Positions 55,561 to 64,000 of a stretch of 64,000 bases of DNA are shown here, piece by piece. The DNA lies in the NCBI RefSeq assembly GCF_023898315.1, contig NC_064622.1, positions 273,659,503-273,723,502 on the forward strand, given 5' to 3'. Each line of letters starts with the position of its first letter. The stretch's first letter is position 1. The notes below the pieces were generated by a model. That model ran no database searches, was not told where the DNA came from, and was given only the letters and a program-made list of their open reading frames with translations. This DNA comes from Schistocerca nitens. Lineage: Eukaryota; Arthropoda; Insecta; Orthoptera; Acrididae. Made by a program: the position numbers and the translations under genes.

Positions 55561-58500
55561 CAATATCAGTGCTGAATAAGGTGAACCTATTTTCAACTTA
55601 GTTTACGAGTTAATATAACATTTTCTGACTAATTATGTTACAGGTAACAATTACATTTCTAAAATTGTTTATAACAAATCAACTAGTGCCTGAATTTTAG
55701 TGCTAACATATATCGGAGATTCAATTAACGTGCTTTATTTATATGTTCTATTTAAATTGTTGTAGTAATTTTATAATGATAGGTTTACTGGTACATCCTG
55801 ACCATGTGCTACATTTCTTTCGATTAGTTACAGTATTAATTTCACATTTATATTATGTTTCTCACATAAGAACAATGTTAATCAGCAAAGCATCGTTTTC
55901 GAATTATATGTATACTGAAATAGTGGTTGTTTTTGTATGGAATTTGGAAACCGGTCACTTTACAATTGGGGAGTTAGGACTGGTGTTTATCTTTAATGCT
56001 CTCCGAGGGGTTCTGATCGGTAGCAATGAGATACAGTAATATTTCAATGTGTGTGTGTGTTTTGTTTTCTCCTGTCACTGCTTGGTGAGTAGACTTTTTA
56101 ATCTGTCAAATTACATTATATTGTAAAAAATGGATTATTTTCATTGATACCAAGTGATTAACTTTGTTTTCCCTTTCAGCATGTAAGGACTGGATAACAT
56201 CACCCATTGTCCAGCTTTATACTGTGATAAACTTGTCATGCATTTCACTGATTCCTCTGCTTCTCCAACACCTTTGTATTTGCCTTCTATACTTATTTCC
56301 ACATTTATTGCACTGTTTTTGCAAATTCCCATACCAACCCTCCATCTTTACTTTTCTTTGCCTTCATAAAATTGAACGATGATGGCATTTTCTGACCAAA
56401 TACCACTCATATGGAGACAATCCTCTATTCGTTTGTACTTCTGAATTATAGGCTCACATAATGTAACTTAGATATGTACACCAATCACCATGGTGTGCGT
56501 TCATGTAGTATCTTAACATTTTCCCCAATTTTTCTACCTACCCATTACCTTCTACCAATGGTCTGTGGATTAAGAGACTAGTTCTTAACTTATTCTCATG
56601 CAAACAACCAACACTTCATACCTGTTTCATATGCATCACATCTGGAACTCCCAACCTCAATATCCAGTTAATTATTCCTTGTGCAACTTCACTACCTGGT
56701 GGTTTGGCATAATAACTATTCTCATGTACTGAGAAAATTGATCTATTATTGTTATTACAGAGTGGTTCCTGCTGGTAAACACCTGAATGGTCCAAATTCA
56801 TCAACCACAGATATTTCAAATGGCTTTGATACTTCCGCTAGCCTCTGCAATAGTTCTCTTTTATGATATAAGTCAACTTGTTGTGCACACTAAATGTAAT
56901 TCCTCTCATATTGATCCACATTCACTTTCCTTCCTCTTCACCAGTATCTTTCCGCCATTCTCTGGTTTGTTGCTCTGCACCCTCCATGACCAGGAAACAT
57001 GTCATCGTGTGCTTCCTTCAAAACTACTACTTAAAATTTTCTGGTACTACTACCAGCTACCCTAGTCTCATGTCCTTGCACAACAATCAGTCATATATGC
57101 TGATCTGTGATTGCGCTTTTTACTGATTACAGTCACTGTCAGAGCTCTGCGCTGCCTACCACTTCGCAAGACCATGACCCAGAACTTTCACTACTGCCAC
57201 CTTTCTTCTTAGTGCATCTGCATTCTTATGCTTCTTCCCTGGCTTGTGTACCACTTAACAGTCGAACACATTAAATCTCAGGGCCCATCTTTCAGCCTAC
57301 TGGATGGGTCCTTCAGTTTCAATCAACACCTTCAAAACAGTGTGGTTGGTCACTACCAAAAATTTTTTCCTGTACTGATAACATCTCAAATACATCGACA
57401 CCATAAATGGGGGTCAAAATCTCGGTCAAAATCTCATCTCATCCGTTGCTTGAATAGTTGTTCTCCGCTGCATTCAGCTGGCTTGACATGTAGGCTACAG
57501 GATTCAGTTCATCATTAATCTCCTGGCTTAAAACACACCCCAAAGTATGATTATATGGGTCACATGAAATGATAATCTCCTTCTGAAGTTTGAAAATACT
57601 GGAATTAGGCTGGATGTCAAAACTCACTCTCAGAGTTGACACACTTCTGTCCCTAAGAATTTCACTTGTTTCCATGTGTTAGCATGCTTTGTCAGTAAGC
57701 CCTTTCACAGATTTTCTGTAGTAATCCCCAAACAGGCTACAGTTCCTTAATCAACTTAGGCACTGGAAATTCTCTTACAGCTTGTACAAGCCTCAGGTCC
57801 CTCCTCATGCCATCGTTACTAATTACATGGCTTAAATACCTTACCCCTTTGGAATGCAAAATGGATCTATTCTGTGATCAACAGCAGATGTGCAACTCTT
57901 TGTCTCATAAATGCTTCCTGAGACGAAGTCAGTGCTACTTCAGGTCTTTTTAGAACATGGTGATATAGCCTAAGTAAACAAGACAAGAAAGACTCTCAAC
58001 ACACCATTTAACCTTTGAAATGTTGCAGGTGCATTTTTCAATCAAAACAGCACTCCTCTTTCAATCAAAACTGCGTTCTTTTGAACCCAATGGAACCAAA
58101 AATGCTATCTTTGGCTAGTATTTAGGAACAACCTCCAATTGATGATAGCCACTCCTAAAATCCATGACAGAAAAGTACCAACATTGTCCCAAGCTACCAA
58201 TGGTCTCAGTAAAGTTGAGGACAAGGTATGCATCTGTAACAATCTTTGTGTTCAGGAAGACCCTGTACTATCTATAACCATCTATATACTTTGTCAGTAC
58301 AATCACAATTCCTGTACCCCATGTACTACTACTATCTCTTATTATCCCATCAGCTAACTGCTGGTTAATAAAGTCTTCCATAACCAGCTGGAAATACCTA
58401 GGTATGCAATATGGTTTCTGACACATTGGTGCTTCATACTATGTTAGTTTTTTGTGTTGTGTCATGGGCATGCTGGCAACAGATTGCAAGGAAAGAGTAA

Positions 58501-60659
58501 ATTCTCAGATTTATCTGTTTCTCTCTCCACTCCACTTGGGGCTCCACTTTCCTATATATAATGCAGTTTCATGGCAGCTTGCAGCTGCTTGTGGTTCACA
58601 CTCCTCATGCAGAATGTCCAAGCTCACTATCAACATCCCATTTCCTAACTTCACTTCCTCAGTGGAAAAATTATCCATATTTATGGGTACCACTCACCAG
58701 TCAAACCTCTCCTGCACATGCACAACATTTGTCTTAATGAAACACCTTGTTGGATCGAGTATATTGTTATCTTCCAAAGGCTCTACAATACAAAACATAC
58801 CCTCAGGTAGATCAGGTCCCACACTCACCCAAAGTGACTTCCTGGTGCCACTTGGCACACAATTATGTGAATCAGGCCTTGGTGCAGTTGTATGTGGGTC
58901 AAATGGATTGTCCAATATACTAGACAACCCTCACAGAAGTACTACAATGGCAATAGCTTCCCCTAGCTGTAATGTCATTCTACTAAGTTCTACTCTATGT
59001 TGCCGAAAGTAAAATTTAGCACAATGTTGATACAAAAAGTCTAACATTGGGATTATGCGACACACTACTTCCACAGACTGCTTACGCCGGGCAGCCCCTA
59101 CACGAAAATCCACGTCTGCCGACCCCAATGGTCTCTTTATCACTATCCATGTAACCTATAGCACAGCGGGTTCCATTACCTTCAACCCACTACATTTCTA
59201 CTGGCAACCCACACATGCGCCCGTATGTCCAACAGAAATTTCTACTCTACACCTCTCACCGCACCTCCAACTCTGCATAAGTATTTGCTGCATCTAATTT
59301 TAACATGAACACCTTTAGATGGACTTTGTATTCCCTGGCTGCTTACCACCTTCTCACCAACCCTTGTTGTCCATTACCAAAATTCTGCTGCTGATATCTT
59401 CCATTTCCTCTATTTCCCTGTAGCTGGCAACACTGCCTCTGTAAATACCCTTTCTGCTTAATGCTTGCAGAAATTTTCTCACGTCCATCTCATACCCCTG
59501 TTGATACATCAATTTCTTCAAAATCCACCACTAATCTAAAAGCAGAATACAGATGCTTTGGTGCTTTGACATATCTGATATCCCCTCAGAAAAGCATCGA
59601 GTGCCCTTTGCTTAGCTTCTTGCAGCAAAACATTCTTTGTCGTATCATGCTATCTTAACTTGTTTGTGGTTTCATTACATTTCCTTATCCTGTCTGTGAA
59701 ATCTTATAGTTTCCCCATGTCTCTCTACAATAGTGTTCAACTGCTGCTGAAAATATCTTGCACTATTCTGTTTTTTTTGTATCTTTGCAAAATCCTCTTC
59801 TCCAACTGTTCAAAGCTTGCTGCATTCTTTCGTACATCTCGTGTACATTTTCACTTCTCCCACTAGTCACAATTTTGGTACGCACAATTATTGGCTACCA
59901 GTCCAACCACCCATCCCTACTGATGCTCTGAGGTCCTCTAAGAATGATCACACCTCCTCAGACGATTTTCCAGGAAAGGGAGCAATTAATCCTGCAGCAA
60001 CTGGCTCTGCCTAATGCTGCAGGACGTGAAACAATGCTAACTGTTTTTCCTAGCTGTCAGCTGTCCATGTACCTGAATATTATCTGCTATCAGCTGTGCT
60101 ACCTTTTATAACAATATCCTCACTGCTACCAGCTCTGGCACACCTTGCATCTCTGACTCTGCCATTATGACACACGTACTCTCCATTACACACAATAATA
60201 CAAAAATAAATTATTACTCCAAAAGAGCATCACAAATTAGTCTTGTTATATCATGAGCCACCTACAGTCTCTACACTATTTTGCAATATGACAATATCGA
60301 TGATTGTATAAGGCACTGACTCCGTACATGGCACAGTATGCCTAAGAAAGTTACATTGCGTACAGCTTACAGACACCAAATACTACTCTCAACCATTACC
60401 CTTCAACTCAGATAAGTCAACTGGCTCTTCTGACCTAAACCAAGTGACCTCCAAGTTACAATGACTGTCATGTCTTGCTTCCATATCTATTACATTCTCC
60501 AAAACACAACACTAAATGGTTCATTGCTCACTGCACTGAGCTCAGCTGACACTGTAGGACATGTTGCAGATGCCTTGACACAAGAAGACAGTGCTGCAAA
60601 TTCTGATACCAAACTACAGAGCCCCCTTTGCAGAGTGGGGCGACTGTGAGCCACAAAGG

Positions 60660-61200
60660 TGCAAGCAGGTTGTGGAGGTAAGGTTGGTGCCCAGGAGACT
60701 CAAGAGAAAGGGAGCTCCAAATGTCACAAATTTTTTATCGATGCATCTTCACTGCTTGATACACCAGGTCAGCTGCCAACTGGCCACTGAATTCTGCGGT
60801 AGTGGCTGCCAGCACACTCCACGGATACTTGGTCAAACTGAAGACCTCATTACATAAACTGGCTGTACAATCCCTGCACCAGCAGTGCGTACTGCATGAT
60901 AGTGTGTCCATCCTGCAATGGCAGTGGATGGTTGGTGTGAACAGGGAATGACCCCGGGCAGGAGTCGGCCACGCTGCTGGTGTTAATTTGTAAAGGCCAG
61001 CTGTACCAGGGCACTAAGTCAAGTGATGGAATGGGTGCGCACTGCTTTTGTCCTGCCATGGGCTCATACTGGTGACTTCTGCTGGCATATCCATGTGGCA
61101 TTCTCATTCGGCATAGCCCCATCACCCTGGTAGGGGTATGAAACAGAATAATTCCATTACAAAAATGTCTAGTGCCTAGGTCAGCAGATGTGTGTATATG
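60660..61200 (-). repeat. 5' LTR of the Ty3/Gypsy fossil
   Basis: Shares with the left LTR a series of blocks, in the same order (plus-strand wording): GGTG-CCCAGGAG-CTC, AGCTCCAAATGTCACAA, TCAGCTGCCAACTGGCCACT, CTCCACGGATACTTGGTCAA and TTTTGTCCTGCCATGG. Confidence 0.65.
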
Positions 61201-61204
61201 CAAC

Positions 61205-63390
61205 TACCACTCATTTATTCTAACAAACCACAGCCACTGTCAATGTGGAAATCTGTCTAGCCATTTGCTGACCTAGTCTGTGCAGTACTGCTGAGTTGCT
61301 GTTCCAACAAGTAACCTGCCTCGTAACAGTGCATTGGCCTTTTTGAATTATTACAGTGACAATACCCCACGGTTGCCTACCGTCAGTGCTGCAGCAATGT
61401 ACCCCCTCATGCACATGCTAACACTAAAGCACAGATGTGGGCGGTTTTCTGCAATCGTGTGACCAGATGGGCACTCATAGAACATTTATAGAATGCAAAA
61501 TGCAGACTATGTGAGTTTACAGTTCTACTCATGCATAAATCATATTTGTACATGTAATACTTTGGAAAATGTAGAATTCTGAACTGAATTAAACACTTGT
61601 AATAGCCCTGTAACTGACATGTGGCTCCCATCCCAGTGGAAGTCTTTTGATCCGATACCATTCCTGTGAGTTGTGTATATTTAATTAAGTAATTTCTAAT
61701 TTGACACCAAACTGCTGAGTACACACCATATCAGATTTTCCTAAAAGAGGATAAACTGAAGTTGCCACTGGGTAATAAACTCTGACCTCCATGTCAGAAG
61801 TTAGCAATAGCAACTGATAGACCATGGAGAGACAAAGTTACTTAAGTACCAAATTATGGACTCAAATTCCTGTTCAGGAAGTGTGAAACGCCATGTTGTA
61901 CAGCTATCTTACTAAAAATAATCCTTTTTTATTTTACATTTTCTGGAAAAAAATAAACCATTAGCAGTTCTGCAGAACAAACAAAGAGAAAACTGAGTCT
62001 ACATGAAATTCTTGCATAAACAAGAAAAGAAGTGCCACAGCTCAGTGGTCTTCAGCTTAAGTATCCAAAGTGGAGAACTCTGGAACATTTACACAGTTAT
62101 TGGCTACTTATCACAGAACTACAATTAATATCAACAACAAACATTCTGCAAGAGCTAACACACTTCAGTTATATTTTGAGAAACCGTTTCATATTCATGA
62201 ATCTAATGGCAATAAAAACTCAATCTGTTATTAAAGAGTTATTTTTACTTTCACTGGCTTCCTTCATCACTTATCCTTCTGAACACTGTCTTGACTTACA
62301 TATAATGAGTTTTAAACAGAAGAAGACACTGAGATTCTGTCTTTTAAGGTCAATAACTCTTCCTTGAAAGCTAAACTGAGATCAGAAGAATGAAGACAAC
62401 AGGATAATCTATGAGTAAAAAGGTAAGATGCTCTCAGTTGATTGCCAGCAACATACAATAGGTTAATAATAAACAGAAGAAAACAAGCCAATGCTATGCA
62501 CACATTCAAATTATTTTCCTCCATTTTTAAAGAAGAAACTGATATTATCGTCTTTCACATGCAAAACCTGAACCACATCATTTATAAAGCTGCTTCTTAC
62601 ACAGAACAACATATAAATTTTTATAAGGTAAGTTACATTTGCTGTCTCAGGTGAAGAAACAAAATGTAAAAGAAATGCTACTGAACTAAATGAATAGATC
62701 CCATTATCTTCCAGCCTGTAATAAGTCTGTTGTACATAAAGTGACACCAAAGACTACTGGCCTCATCATCAATATTCAATAAATTATAGAGTCTCTGGAA
62801 AACTGTGTTACTGAATGCTACAAGCTTTCTGTGATGTTTATAAAAAGTATGAAAACCCAACTTGTCACCCATCCTGTTAGAGAGTACACCAAGACAAATA
62901 ATTAAAAGTCAACATGAGTTAAAAACACTTATTTTGTGATGTACTGAACTTATACATGGAGGCTCACAAAGCATCTCACCAAACAGTTACTTTTAACACC
63001 ACAGTGCTTTATTAGACATGGTCCTAGTGGATGTAGTATACCCTTGCCTTCCTCCAAACTTTGAACTCACCTCTACAGTTTAAGATTGGCCCCAAACCAT
63101 GGTGTAACTTCGCATTTTTCACCTTTACAAATTAGGGAAAAAAAGTGATATGTGACAGAAAAGTCCTTGGACTGAACCATGGAAAATTGGATTTGAAATC
63201 TGACAGTTACCCACTGGGAAACCAAACCATATTCATTACAGGTATATTGAATTAATCATCATTCATCAACTTCAGCCTCTGTAACGAAGAATTCCACAAG
63301 ATGAACTTGGAAATGCATTCAACTTCTTCAGTTTTTCTTCTTAAATTTGGAGAATATATGAAATATTTCACGGATCTTCAATACATTTGA
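61205..63390. other. Unassigned DNA
   Basis: AT-rich. I searched the minus strand for the missing su(f) N-terminal HAT repeats (for example the exon preceding VYQRG) and did not find them. No other gene recognised. Confidence 0.4.
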
Positions 63391-63394
63391 AGGC

Positions 63395-64000
63395 AACATT
63401 ATAGAAGTCCATACTAAACAAAGAAGGGAAGGGCAAATGATGGAAGGAATATGTACAGGGACAGTATAAGGGAAACAAGCTTGAAGACTATATTATAGAC
63501 AGAGAAGAGGAGGTAAGTGAAAATAAGAAGAATCTGACAGACCAGAACGAAACCAAGACCCCAAAATCACACGAAGTTGCCTCAGAATTATTGAGATCCT
63601 TTGGAGAGCCACCCATGGCAACCTGTTTTACCTTGGGTGCAAGATACATGAGACAGATGAAATACCATTAGATTTCAAAAGCAATGTAATAATTCCAAAT
63701 TGAAAACAGGCAGGTGTTGATAACTGTGAATATTACCAAACCATCAGTTTAACAAATCATGGTTACAAAATACTGAGACAAATAATTTACAGAAAAATGA
63801 AGACATTGGTAAAAGCCGGGTTCCAGACAAATGAAGGAACATACGAGGCAATAGACTGAAGGAAGGCAAAGCAATGTCAATTGCATTTGCAGATTTAGAG
63901 AAAACTTTGACAATGATGACTGGAACACACACACTGAAATTCTGAAGGTGCCATGGATAAAACACAGGGACCAAAAAATTATTTATTTAGAGACAACAAT
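63395..64000 (+). mobile_element. RTE-clade LINE, copy 4, old relic running off the window
   Basis: Matches the RT-side of copies 1-3 in broken frames: YKGNKLEDYIIDREEE, SELLRSFGEPPMATCFTLGA, nucleotide blocks AATGTAATAATTCCAA, CAGGTGTTGATAACTGTGAA and CCATCAGTTTAACAAATCAT, then TTTAGAGAAAACTTTGACAA (remnant of DLEKAFDN). Far more diverged than copies 1 and 2 and older than copy 3, with many stops. Orientation plus. Confidence 0.75.

Larger units (their letters stand above)
53755..61200 (-). mobile_element. Old Ty3/Gypsy-type LTR retrotransposon, broken
   Basis: A fossil LTR element on the minus strand with both LTRs recognisable and a pol region between (about 56140-59300) showing protease/RT-side sequence, an RNase H stretch (near 57450-57670) and integrase-side sequence (near 56150-56820). 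A gag-side region would lie at 59300-60650 but is not readable with confidence. The LTRs are strongly diverged from each other, so the insertion is old. It is broken many times over. Its 3' internal part holds other repeats (54450-55560). It probably sits in a su(f) intron or just upstream of the gene. Confidence 0.75.

Noticed and set aside
53052-64000. Remaining N-terminal su(f) exons
   Set aside because: I looked for the expected HAT-repeat sequence on the minus strand and found only mobile-element sequence; the exons must lie beyond the right edge.

Overview
The window comes from a large, transposon-rich insect genome. I infer an orthopteran, probably locust-like, because introns reach 12 to 17 kb, mobile elements abound, and several repeats look like ones I associate with grasshoppers. 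No prokaryotic features are present. I found no rRNA gene or authentic tRNA gene; the tRNA-like and 5S-like sequences belong to SINEs.

One host gene is recognisable: the orthologue of suppressor of forked / CSTF3 (CstF-77), a scaffold of the cleavage stimulation factor in mRNA 3'-end formation. It runs on the minus strand. Ten exons are visible (53051 down to 12328); they join in phase and give about 555 residues from the middle HAT repeats to the stop codon. The first 150-200 residues and the promoter must lie to the right of the window. The introns, the 3' flank (1-12327) and the upstream part (53052-64000) are mostly mobile DNA.

Layout. 1-12300, downstream of the gene: mariner relic, LINE pieces, a Tc1 element nested in a LINE, a tRNA-derived SINE with a long GT tail, and a Mos1-like mariner. 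12567-29888, last intron: transposase relic, nearly complete RTE LINE copy 1, LINE A carrying a 5S-rRNA-derived SINE, an inverted-repeat element, and LINE B carrying a tRNA-SINE. 30024-36696: foldback repeat cluster and RTE copy 3 (minus strand, 12-bp target duplication). 38692-51110: Tc1/mariner-like element, SINE, full-length RTE copy 2 with 11-bp target duplication, a deleted mariner between inverted arms, and another LINE. 53052-64000: transposase scrap, an old Ty3/Gypsy-type LTR element, and an old RTE relic (copy 4).

The most notable signal is a 310-bp block that is base-for-base identical between RTE copy 2 (43614-43923) and the opposite-strand copy 3 (35483-35792), although the two copies differ clearly on both sides of it. 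This looks like gene conversion from an old truncated copy into a younger full-length one. The second is a family of five hairpins at 32.4-33.7 kb that carry a hammerhead-ribozyme-like core and show a compensatory base-pair change.
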